Shown here in pieces: positions 7,092 through 13,346 of a stretch of DNA of 18,435 bases. The position numbers and the translations under genes are program-made. The notes under the pieces were generated by a model. The model had not been told where the DNA came from. It saw only the letters and a list, made by a program, of their open reading frames with translations, and did no database searches. Every line of letters starts with the position of its first letter. The stretch's first letter is position 1. Origin of the DNA: Candidatus Eiseniibacteriota bacterium (GTDB taxonomy: Bacteria > Eisenbacteria > RBG-16-71-46 > SZUA-252); contig JAEHDN010000184.1 in NCBI GenBank assembly GCA_016880395.1, positions 1-18,435 of the forward strand, in the 5' to 3' direction.

Positions 7092-7790
7092 TCAGTTCAT
7101 CGCCACCTTCAGGTCCGCGAACTCGACGACCGCGTCTTCCTCCGTCCAGAACCCGACCGTGCCCTTGCTGAATCGCTCGTCCCGGAAGCGCATGCGCTCG
7201 GCTCCGTCGTAGGTCACGACGATGACGCTCCTCTTCTTCGACACCGAGATCGTGTGCCACTCGCCCGGCTTCGGCGGGTCGACCGGCGCGTAGCGGATGT
7301 CCCGGCGCCTCCCGTAGATGAGGTAGTGCGCGACGATGCGACTCTTGGCGCCGCTCACCCGGATCAAGTAGCCGTTCTTCGCCTTGTCGTCGAGGTGTAA
7401 GAGGAGCCCGGCGCCCGGATCGACATCGCCGGAGACGACGCGGAAGCGCACCGATGCGACCAGGTCCTGGATGACAGGCTTCTTGAGCTGGAGCATGTGG
7501 TAGTCGGCGCCGTCCTCGGCCTCGAGCTGGCGCAGCACGCGTGCGGACGCGCCCGTGTCGGCCGAGTCCGTACCGGCGGAGTCCGTGCCGGCCGAGTCCG
7601 CCGCGAGGTTCCCGATCCGCCAGGTCCCGATGGCCACGCCCGTGTTGTCGGGCTCCTTCCCCAGCGTGTCCGCCTCGAACGTCCACGCCCAGCTCTTGCC
7701 GTGGTGCGGCTTCGTCTTCGCCGTCGCCTGCGATACCGGGAGGAGCAGCATCGCCACCACGGCCCACCGCCATCCCAACCGCCTCGTCAT
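7092..7790 (-). CDS. Exported LamG/concanavalin A-like (DUF1080-like) domain protein
   Basis: The 232-aa product has a signal peptide (MTRRLGWRWAVVAMLLLPVS, cleavage probably after ATA at 22-24). One beta-sandwich domain of the LamG/3-keto-disaccharide hydrolase-like type follows. Supporting pieces are WAWTFEADTLGKEPDN (34-49), GTWRIGN, GAGLLLHLDDKAKNGYLIRVSG (126-147), PPKPGEWHTISVSKK and GTVGFWTEEDAVVEFADLKV (210-229). Such domains bind or act on glycans, but no catalytic residues can be assigned, so the function is open. Residues 63-80 are an Asp/Ser/Ala/Gly/Thr repeat encoded by three 15-bp units, inserted in the domain's first third. ATG 7790-7788 is preceded by AAGGAG with ideal spacing. 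It overlaps the stop of the upstream nuclease gene as ATGA, implying coupling although one product is exported and the other is cytosolic. Confidence 0.8.
   Translation of the reverse strand: MTRRLGWRWAVVAMLLLPVSQATAKTKPHHGKSWAWTFEADTLGKEPDNTGVAIGTWRIGNLAADSAGTDSAGTDSADTGASARVLRQLEAEDGADYHMLQLKKPVIQDLVASVRFRVVSGDVDPGAGLLLHLDDKAKNGYLIRVSGAKSRIVAHYLIYGRRRDIRYAPVDPPKPGEWHTISVSKKRSVIVVTYDGAERMRFRDERFSKGTVGFWTEEDAVVEFADLKVAMN
7555..7599 (-). repeat. Three 15-bp tandem repeats inside the LamG-like gene
   Basis: On the plus strand the units are GTGTCGGCCGAGTCC (7555-7569), GTACCGGCGGAGTCC (7570-7584) and GTGCCGGCCGAGTCC (7585-7599). They differ at one to three positions and encode a five-residue D-S-A-G/D-T repeat. 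Because 15 is a multiple of three, copy-number change would stay in frame. A flexible linker of variable length is the likely result. Confidence 0.85.
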
Positions 7791-9310
7791 GGATTCTCCT
7801 TCGTCAGGACCTGGAACAGACGCAGCATGGCCTCGGTGTCGCGGCTGCAGTAGGCCAGGAGCCCATCCTGGAGCTCCGTGCGAGCCGAGGCGGGGATCTC
7901 GGGATCCGTCATCGAGATGAACGCGAGGGCGGCCTGGCTCCCTTCGCGAATCGAGAGATCGTCGTAGCCGAGCCCGTCCACCAGGACGGGAAGCACGTTC
8001 TTGATCGAGAACGAGCCGTGGAACTCGGGGTGGTAGTAGCCGTCCAGGATCAGCCGGTGGAGATCGACCAGGCGACCCGCGAGAGGAAGGAGCCGCGGCG
8101 CGAGATCCGGCACATCGCTCGCGAGCGCGTGGATCACACGCCCCTCGAAGCCGGAGTAGACCACGATCGAGCCCTCGTCCTCCAGTGCGTCGACGAGCGC
8201 AGCCGCCAGGGCCGGCCGGGGATCGCTCCGGTCCGCGTGCAGATAGCCGCGGTGGCGCACGCTCCCGTCGGCCTCGAGGACGTGATCCGACCACTGAAAC
8301 GGCACCTGCTGGAAGGGACGCGTCCCAGGGATCACCGGAAGGGCGGGGTTGCAGGTCTCGAAGTCCAGGAAGTGAACGGGAGAGCGGATCTCCGCGAGCT
8401 GGGCCCGGAGCGTGGGATGCGTGAACGGGATGCCTGTCTTCGCCGCGCGGTGGACGCGGTGCTGCAGCTCGTTCAAGCCCTCGAACTCGTCGGGGATGCT
8501 CCGGATGTCGAGCACGCCGGCGGCGAGGAGCGCCTGGTAGATCTTCGGCGTGAGGCGAGGCAGACGGCTGATGTGATGCGGTGAGATGCCCGCGTGGCAG
8601 TGGTCGTGGAACGGACACCGGTAGGGCTTCCGGCAATGGGGCCCGATGTCGATCGCCGGCTCCTCGAGCCGGCGCAGCACCTCCCGCATCGCGCCGACAC
8701 GCTCGAGCAGGCGCGGCATCCCCGCGCGCGCCTCGCGCGAGAGGTCGAGCTGGGAAAACAGGGCACCCACGTCGTACGGCCCGCCCGGCCACAGGTAGCG
8801 ATTGTTCACGTGGAGGAGCATCGCCCGCGCGACCGGAACGCCCGAGCCCTCCACCACGTACACCTGCGTGGCGATGTCGGAGACGTACTCCTCCTTGAAT
8901 CCGGTGCTCGACTTCACCTCGATGAGGTCCCAGCCCTCCGCGGACGAGCGCGCCAGGATGTCCACGCGCACCCGGACGTCCTCGAAGGTGAAGGCGGCCT
9001 CGTAGATCGCCTCCACCCTCGGGTCGGCGAGCGCGGCCCTCGTCTGCTCGACCGCGCGGTCGTGGAACCGGGCATCCTCCTCGATCCGGACCCCGCCCGG
9101 GTACCGCCGCCGCGCCACGACGCCGACGCGCCTTCCGGCGGCGAGGATGGCCTCGCGGCCGGGCTCGAGCGGATCGCGCAGGGCGAGGTGATGGACCTCG
9201 AGGTAGAGGCGCTTCGGGCACTGGAGCCCGGCCGCGATGCGCGACTTGGAGAGCGGCCGGATTCCGGACCGCTGCCCGAGCGCGCCGTCCCAGAGCGGGA
9301 GCTGACTCAT
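7787..9310 (-). CDS. DUF2779 protein: Cas4/RecB-like PD-(D/E)XK nuclease fused to an RNase H-like exonuclease domain
   Basis: The 507-aa product appears to carry two nuclease modules. The N-terminal half (about 20-240) looks like a Cas4/RecB-type PD-(D/E)XK domain, with D117 (RVRVDILA) and E131/K133 (DLIEVKSST). It has the four cysteines that hold a 4Fe-4S cluster in Cas4/AddB-type proteins: C31 in LQCPKRLYL, then C226, C232 and C238. The C-terminal half (about 310-505) is the DUF2779 region. HFLDFETC gives D316/E318, VVYSGFEG gives E389, LVDLHRL gives D416, and Y487-x3-D491 (YCSRD) fits a DEDDy Exo III motif. Architecture resembles the TM0106-type RecB-like nucleases. Biological role unknown; DNA repair or defence is inference. 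The start is ATG 9310-9308, where recognisable sequence begins, although no SD precedes it. The frame extends to 10192 opposite pdxH, which I rejected. It overlaps the LamG-like gene by ATGA. Confidence 0.82.
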   Translation of the reverse strand: MSQLPLWDGALGQRSGIRPLSKSRIAAGLQCPKRLYLEVHHLALRDPLEPGREAILAAGRRVGVVARRRYPGGVRIEEDARFHDRAVEQTRAALADPRVEAIYEAAFTFEDVRVRVDILARSSAEGWDLIEVKSSTGFKEEYVSDIATQVYVVEGSGVPVARAMLLHVNNRYLWPGGPYDVGALFSQLDLSREARAGMPRLLERVGAMREVLRRLEEPAIDIGPHCRKPYRCPFHDHCHAGISPHHISRLPRLTPKIYQALLAAGVLDIRSIPDEFEGLNELQHRVHRAAKTGIPFTHPTLRAQLAEIRSPVHFLDFETCNPALPVIPGTRPFQQVPFQWSDHVLEADGSVRHRGYLHADRSDPRPALAAALVDALEDEGSIVVYSGFEGRVIHALASDVPDLAPRLLPLAGRLVDLHRLILDGYYHPEFHGSFSIKNVLPVLVDGLGYDDLSIREGSQAALAFISMTDPEIPASARTELQDGLLAYCSRDTEAMLRLFQVLTKENP

Positions 9311-9331
9311 GAGACAGCACAGCGCGGCGCG

Positions 9332-9353
9332 GCCGGGGCGGAACCGTCCCGGC
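9332..9353. other. Near-palindromic hairpin between DUF2779 and pdxH
   Basis: GCCGGG (9332-9337) and CCCGGC (9348-9353) pair. The inner CGG/CCG (9339-9341 and 9344-9346) and a G-T pair give a stem of about ten base pairs around AA. It lies 22 bp upstream of the DUF2779 start codon in the divergent gap 9311-9529. It could be an operator or lie in that gene's leader, which otherwise lacks a ribosome binding site. In DNA this GC-rich, short palindromes are common, so weight is low. Confidence 0.3.
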
Positions 9354-9497
9354 GGACGCGGACGCGAAGGGAAGTGAGCGAATCGAGCGAGTTCACGTGT
9401 CCACGGGGGCCCTCGGCCCAGAGCGCCGGACGCGATCGGACCCGGGCGAACCACGCTAGAGCTGCGGATGGGCCCGTCGCGCCGGCAGGAGGAGTAT

Positions 9498-9523
9498 ACC
9501 CGAAAGCTCGGGTGGGCTAGGAT
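9498..9523 (+). promoter_or_regulatory. Hairpin and TAGGAT box immediately upstream of pdxH
   Basis: ACCCGA (9498-9503) and TCGGGT (9508-9513) form a perfect 6-bp stem with loop AAGC. TAGGAT (9518-9523) follows, ending 6 nt before the pdxH ATG at 9530. TAGGAT can be read two ways: as a -10 box giving a leaderless or nearly leaderless mRNA, or as a weak AGGA ribosome binding site. A GGAGGAG at 9489-9495 is too far from the ATG to act as SD unless the hairpin brings it closer. I cannot decide among these. Confidence 0.3.
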
Positions 9524-9529
9524 GCGGGC

Positions 9530-10126
9530 ATGACCCAACTGGATGACCCGATCGCTCTCTTCCTCGACTGGTACGAGGCGGCCAAGCGGGTGGTCCAGCC
9601 CGAGCCGTCGGCTGCAACGCTCGCCACCGTGAGCCCTTCCGGCATGCCCACCGCGCGCGTCGTGCTCGTCCGCCAGGTCGATCAGGAAGGGTTCGTCTTC
9701 TACACCAATCTCCAGAGCCCCAAGGCCCGCGACCTCGCGAACGGAGCCAAGGGCGGCCTCGCGACCCTCTGCTTCTACTGGGCGCCCCTCGTGCGCCAGG
9801 TGCGGATCGAGGGACGCGCGCAGCCCGTCCGACCGGACGAGGCCGATGCCTATTGGGCGACGAGGCCCCGCGGCAGCCAGGTGGCCGGGTGGACCTCGCC
9901 GCAGAGCCAGCCCCTGCCGGGAGGACGGACCGACCTCGAGCGCCGCTACGCGGAGATGGACAAGAGTCTCCCGATGAGCGACGTGCCCAGGCCCCCGTTC
10001 TGGTCGGGATTCCGGATCGTCCCCGAGACGATCGAGTTCTGGGAGGGACGCGAGAACCGTCTCCACCATCGCGTGCTCTTCCACCGCACGGCGTCGGGGT
10101 GGACTCAGGAGATCATCGCGCCTTGA
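9530..10126 (+). CDS. pdxH: Pyridoxamine/pyridoxine 5'-phosphate oxidase
   Basis: The enzyme uses FMN to oxidise PNP or PMP to pyridoxal 5'-phosphate, in the last step of B6 synthesis or salvage. The 198-aa product carries the family landmarks in order: ARVVLVRQV (42-50), GFVFYTNLQSPKARDL (54-69, FMN phosphate site), FYWAPLVRQVRIEG (82-95), and RPRGSQVAGWTSPQSQPL (112-129). The C-terminal block WEGRENRLHHRVLF (171-184) supplies the PLP-phosphate-contacting residues. Two details differ from the commonest form: RLHHR instead of RLHDR, and a final IIAP instead of RLAP. The N-terminus lacks the dozen extra residues of the E. coli enzyme, which is normal outside proteobacteria. The start at 9530 agrees with the family start of the globular domain. 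The next gene's TTG overlaps its stop, so the two are likely co-transcribed. Confidence 0.95.
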   Translation: MTQLDDPIALFLDWYEAAKRVVQPEPSAATLATVSPSGMPTARVVLVRQVDQEGFVFYTNLQSPKARDLANGAKGGLATLCFYWAPLVRQVRIEGRAQPVRPDEADAYWATRPRGSQVAGWTSPQSQPLPGGRTDLERRYAEMDKSLPMSDVPRPPFWSGFRIVPETIEFWEGRENRLHHRVLFHRTASGWTQEIIAP

Positions 10127-10872
10127 CCGGCGGCGCCGTGCGGCGCGCGTCCCTCGAGGCGCGCCTCGCGTGGCTCGGCATCCTGACCGCACTCGTCGAT
10201 CTCGGGAGCGCGTACGTCAAGGTCGCCCTCGTCCCCCGCGGCGTCACGGCCGGGGACGCGATCCAGCTCCTCGGGACCTATCCCCTGCTCGCGCTCTACG
10301 CCTGGATCGCCCTCGATCTCCGATCGCGCAACGCAACCGCCGGAGCCGGGTTGGCTCCGGTCCTCTTTCTCGCCGCGGTGACCTATGCCCTGGGCTCCGG
10401 AGTGCACGTGGCCGCGAATTCCATTCACGACATGCTCGACCGCACGGGCCTGAGGGATCCCTGGCACCTGGTCTACTTCTGGGACGAGCATCTGGGCCAC
10501 TACCTCGTGGACGCGGCCCGCGCGACCTTCGTGGTCGCGCTGACGGCGTGGGAGCTCCTCGTTCCCGCTGTCGGGGGCCCAGGCGAGGGTCGGGCCGTGA
10601 CACCGCCCGGTTCGCGCCGCATCCTTCTCGTCGCGGGAGCGCTCGCCTACGGATTCATCTACTTCGCGACGAGCGTAGAGGGGCAGACCGTGCCGCTCGC
10701 CCTTCCCTTCTCCACCGTCTACGCGGTCTGGGCCATCGCGCGGCGCGGGCGCGGCGAGGCCACCGTTCGCACCTTCTTCGGCATCGCCGCCATCGCGTCG
10801 TTGATCCTCTTCGTGGTCTGGGGCCTGCGAAACGGAGGATTCCCCGAATTCTCCCGGACGGGCCTTCTCTGA
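10123..10872 (+). CDS. Unrecognised multi-pass membrane protein with a His/Asp-rich core motif
   Basis: I do not recognise this family. The 249-aa product has about six to seven hydrophobic segments (around 15-36, 46-65, 78-97, 132-149, 166-184, 190-206, 218-234). Between the third and fourth lies a dense set of polar residues typical of a metal or catalytic site: GVHVAANSIHDML (93-105) and H115, then WDEHLGHYLVD (120-130). It therefore offers H95, N99, H102, D103, D121, E122, H123 and H126. TSVEGQ (183-188) adds a glutamate at a helix end. The start is uncertain. TTG at 10123 overlaps the pdxH stop as TTGA, with AGGAG 11 nt upstream; GTG at 10138 is an alternative with no clear SD. A membrane hydrolase or di-iron-like enzyme is possible but unproven. 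Confidence 0.7.
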   Translation: MTGGAVRRASLEARLAWLGILTALVDLGSAYVKVALVPRGVTAGDAIQLLGTYPLLALYAWIALDLRSRNATAGAGLAPVLFLAAVTYALGSGVHVAANSIHDMLDRTGLRDPWHLVYFWDEHLGHYLVDAARATFVVALTAWELLVPAVGGPGEGRAVTPPGSRRILLVAGALAYGFIYFATSVEGQTVPLALPFSTVYAVWAIARRGRGEATVRTFFGIAAIASLILFVVWGLRNGGFPEFSRTGLL

Positions 10873-10886
10873 GGTACTCTCGGCCA

Positions 10887-12452
10887 GTGACTTCCCGTAC
10901 CTCGATCGCCCTCGCGGCAGCATGCGTTGCCGCCATGCTCGCCTGTGGCGTTGGCGCAGCCGCGCCGACCGGGTCCACCGCCGCGAAGCCCGGCGCAACC
11001 CCGGCCCCTGGCAAGACGCCCGCGCGACGCCCGGGCGGGCTCACGTTCGAGTCCTACAAGATCACCCTGCTGAACGGCCAGACCCGCGACGTGGAGCTGG
11101 GCCGCCTCTACGTGCCGGAGTCGCGCGACAGGGACACCACGCACCTGATCCGCCTCGCCTTCCTGCGTTGGAAGAGCACCTCCCCCAAGCCGGGCTCGCC
11201 CATCCTCTTTCTGGCCGGCGGACCCGGCATCCCGGGGAGCGCCGTGGCCCGCGTGCCGGCATACGTGCAGCTGTTCGAGCGCCTTCGCGCCGAAGGTGAC
11301 GTGATCGTGCCCGATCAGCGCGGCACGGGCCTCTGTGAGCCGAGCCTCACCTGCGCCACGGCCACCCCACCGACGGCGCTCTTCGAGTCGGAGGCGGCGA
11401 TGCGGCAGGCGATCCTGTCCGAGATCCGGCCGTGCGCCTCCAAGCTCCGCGAGGAGGGGATCGCAATCGAGGCGTACAACACCAAGGAGAGCGCCGGCGA
11501 CGTCGAGGATCTGCGCCGCGCCCTGGGCGCGGAGCGCGTGCGGCTCGTCGCCGCGAGCTATGGGACGGAGCTTGCGCTCGAGACGATCCGCCGGCACGGA
11601 TCTCGGATCGAGCGTGCGGTGCTCGCGGGGGTGCGCGGCCCGGATCAGGCTCTCAAACTTCCCGGCGTGCTCGATCTCCAGCTCCGGCGCATCTCCGCGA
11701 TGGTCGCGAAGGATTCGAGCTACGCGTCCCAGCCGAATTGCGAGACGCTCGCTCGCGCGCTCCTCGACGCGCTCGACAATCGCCCGGTCTCGCTCACCTC
11801 GTCCGCCCCCGGCGGCGGCAAGCAAACCATGAAGATCGCGGGCGCCGGGCTCGCCGCCGTGCTGCAGGGCGACCTGACCGATGGGCGCGCCGTGGTCGCG
11901 GTGCCGGCGATGCTGAACGCCATGGCGGCCGGTGACTTTCAGCTATTCCTGGGACGTCTGCAGACGCTCTACAACACGATGGCGCTCGGGATCTCGGCCA
12001 TGTCGATCAGCGTGAGCTGCGCGTCGGGAGCGTATCCCGATCGCCGGGAGCAGGTGGACCGCGAGGCCGGGGCATCGCCGTTCGGCAACATCCGGAACCT
12101 CTACGTCGATTCGTCCCTCTGCCGCGCGGTCGGAGCGCGCGACCTCGGCCCGAGCTACCGGGCGCGCCTCTACAGTCCCGTGCCGGTTCTCTTCCTCAGT
12201 GGTTCGCTCGACGCGACGACGCCTTCCTTCGAAGCGGAGGAGGTGGCCTGGGGGTTCCCGAGCGGCGTGCACCTCGTGGTCCAGAACGGGTTCCACGAGA
12301 CGCTTCCCGAGGAGCAGGTGCAGAAGGTCGTCGTGGACTATCTCGACGGCGTCGACGTGAAGGGGCGGCGCGTCGCCGCGCCGCCCCCGCATTTCCTATC
12401 GATGGACGAGGCCCGGAAGATGTTCCAGGAGCAGATCCAGCGGCCTCGCTGA
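10887..12452 (+). CDS. Exported alpha/beta hydrolase, S33 (proline iminopeptidase/TAP)-like
   Basis: The 521-aa product has a signal sequence (residues 4-26). It may be a lipoprotein through C20, though MLAC is a poor lipobox. An Ala/Pro-rich linker to about 50 follows, then an alpha/beta hydrolase domain. The oxyanion loop is FLAGGPGIPGS (108-118), and the typical DQRGTGLCEP (143-152) follows. The nucleophile is S224 in VAASYGTELAL, the acid D442 in LSGSLDATTP, and the base H470 in NGFHETLP, so the triad is complete. The first elbow glycine is alanine here, an acceptable variant. Such proteins act as periplasmic or secreted aminopeptidases or esterases; the substrate is unknown. The start GTG 10887 is inferred because it gives the whole signal sequence; the next in-frame ATG (10935) would cut it. 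The preceding TACTCT, 6 nt before GTG, may be a -10 box. It lies 14 bp after the membrane protein. Confidence 0.88.
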   Translation: MTSRTSIALAAACVAAMLACGVGAAAPTGSTAAKPGATPAPGKTPARRPGGLTFESYKITLLNGQTRDVELGRLYVPESRDRDTTHLIRLAFLRWKSTSPKPGSPILFLAGGPGIPGSAVARVPAYVQLFERLRAEGDVIVPDQRGTGLCEPSLTCATATPPTALFESEAAMRQAILSEIRPCASKLREEGIAIEAYNTKESAGDVEDLRRALGAERVRLVAASYGTELALETIRRHGSRIERAVLAGVRGPDQALKLPGVLDLQLRRISAMVAKDSSYASQPNCETLARALLDALDNRPVSLTSSAPGGGKQTMKIAGAGLAAVLQGDLTDGRAVVAVPAMLNAMAAGDFQLFLGRLQTLYNTMALGISAMSISVSCASGAYPDRREQVDREAGASPFGNIRNLYVDSSLCRAVGARDLGPSYRARLYSPVPVLFLSGSLDATTPSFEAEEVAWGFPSGVHLVVQNGFHETLPEEQVQKVVVDYLDGVDVKGRRVAAPPPHFLSMDEARKMFQEQIQRPR

Positions 12453-12480
12453 GATCCTTCGAGCCTTCGTTCCGCCTGAC

Positions 12481-13062
12481 CTAGCTGCGCGCCATCCGGG
12501 CCGGCCGCTTCTCCTCGACCGGACCGCTTTGCACCTGGCGCCAGAACACGCCTGGATTCGTCTGGCGAAGCCTCGAGGTCTCCGAGATGGAATGGAAGGA
12601 GAACGCCACGCCGCATCCGGTGACGATGCCGGCCATGAGATCCCCCCGCGCGCTCGTCGGCGCGTAGAGCCACGAGAACACGATTGCGAGCGCGACCGTC
12701 GCGTTCACGAGAATCGTCGAGACCCAGTCCCCCGAGGGATTGAACCCTGGGACCACCTCGAGGTGGCCGAGCCGCGTGAACCACTGCGGACCGTTCGCGT
12801 TGCCCTCGAAGAATTCCTTGATGTAGCCGGCGATGAGGCGGGTCTGCTGCCGGCTGTGGATCGTCGCGTAGTACCCGAACGCGGCGGCGAAGATGACGGG
12901 CAGCATGAGGCTGGCGTTCTTCGCCTCGATGCCCCACGAGAGGAGAATCGCCGCGACGAGCCCGGACGCCGTCCAGCAGATCATCGACATCCGCTCCGCG
13001 TCGCGCCCCCGCGTCATCAGCGCCTGATATTCGGAATACTCCCAGTCGCCGTAACCGGCCAT
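12481..13062 (-). CDS. Conserved-type four-helix membrane protein of unknown function
   Basis: I do not recognise this protein. The 193-aa product has two hydrophobic pairs: about 26-43 with 51-66, and 113-133 with 142-156. They are separated by a soluble stretch (67-112) containing IAGYIKEFFEG and PQWFTRLGHLEVVPGFNPSGDW. The N-terminus begins with an acidic, Tyr-rich GDWEYSEYQALM, and the C-terminus is basic and polar. The YEYQALxxRGRDAERM-like opening suggests a cytosolic N-terminal helix. ATG 13062-13060 is preceded by GGAGG with 7-nt spacing, so the longer frame to 13203 is not needed. It converges on the hydrolase gene with only 28 bp between stops, and no terminator is visible there. 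No functional inference can be made from neighbours. Confidence 0.75.
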   Translation of the reverse strand: MAGYGDWEYSEYQALMTRGRDAERMSMICWTASGLVAAILLSWGIEAKNASLMLPVIFAAAFGYYATIHSRQQTRLIAGYIKEFFEGNANGPQWFTRLGHLEVVPGFNPSGDWVSTILVNATVALAIVFSWLYAPTSARGDLMAGIVTGCGVAFSFHSISETSRLRQTNPGVFWRQVQSGPVEEKRPARMARS

Positions 13063-13242
13063 GACCGACCTCCGTTTCGTGCTCTTGACGTGTCCCACCC
13101 TGGAGCGCCGCCCCCTGCGGTGCCCGTGGATGTATCGGCAGGCGATCCCCGGCAGTTGAGCGGGGTGTGATCGATAAACGACCGTGAGGCCCTCGGGACA
13201 CACGAGGAACGCCCAGGGGATCCGGGGCCATACTTACAACTC

Positions 13243-13272
13243 ATTTGTGCACAGCAAATTACGAACAAGGAT
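13243..13272 (+). promoter_or_regulatory. AT-rich promoter and operator candidate for the secreted CCHC protein
   Basis: This is the only clearly AT-rich patch in the window. TTGTGC (13245-13250) is followed after 16 nt by AAGGAT (13267-13272), a weak sigma-70-like pair. Overlapping it is the dyad ATTTG (13243-13247)/CAAAT (13255-13259), centred near the palindrome TGTGCACA. Transcription would start near 13279, giving a leader of about 68 nt. The neighbouring gap from 13063 shows no other clear element. Confidence 0.3.
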
Positions 13273-13303
13273 CCGCCCGGCACGGCCATTGCGATAGCCC
13301 GCC

Positions 13304-13334
13304 CCGGCACTGGGGGTCATCCCCATGACGCCGG
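13304..13334 (+). promoter_or_regulatory. Leader hairpin abutting the ribosome binding site of the CCHC protein gene
   Basis: CCGGC (13304-13308) pairs with GCCGG (13330-13334). Inside, GTCAT (13316-13320) pairs with ATGAC (13325-13329) around loop CCCC, or alternatively GGGG pairs with CCCC around TCAT. The outer stem ends directly before AAAGGAG (13335-13341), the ribosome binding site. The arrangement suggests translational control or mRNA protection. Confidence 0.35.
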
Positions 13335-13346
13335 AAAGGAGCGGCC

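Noticed and set aside
7092..9320. 742-codon minus-strand frame whose last 232 codons are the LamG-like gene
   Set aside because: Everything upstream of the ATG at 7790 lies over the nuclease gene in another frame and is Arg/Pro/Gly-rich noise. The RBS and signal peptide fix the start at 7790.
9311..10192. N-terminal extension of the DUF2779 frame
   Set aside because: It runs antisense to pdxH and carries no recognisable sequence. Family-like content begins at the ATG at 9310.
10170..10886. N-terminal extension of the alpha/beta hydrolase frame
   Set aside because: It overlaps the membrane protein gene in a different frame. A signal sequence starts at GTG 10887.
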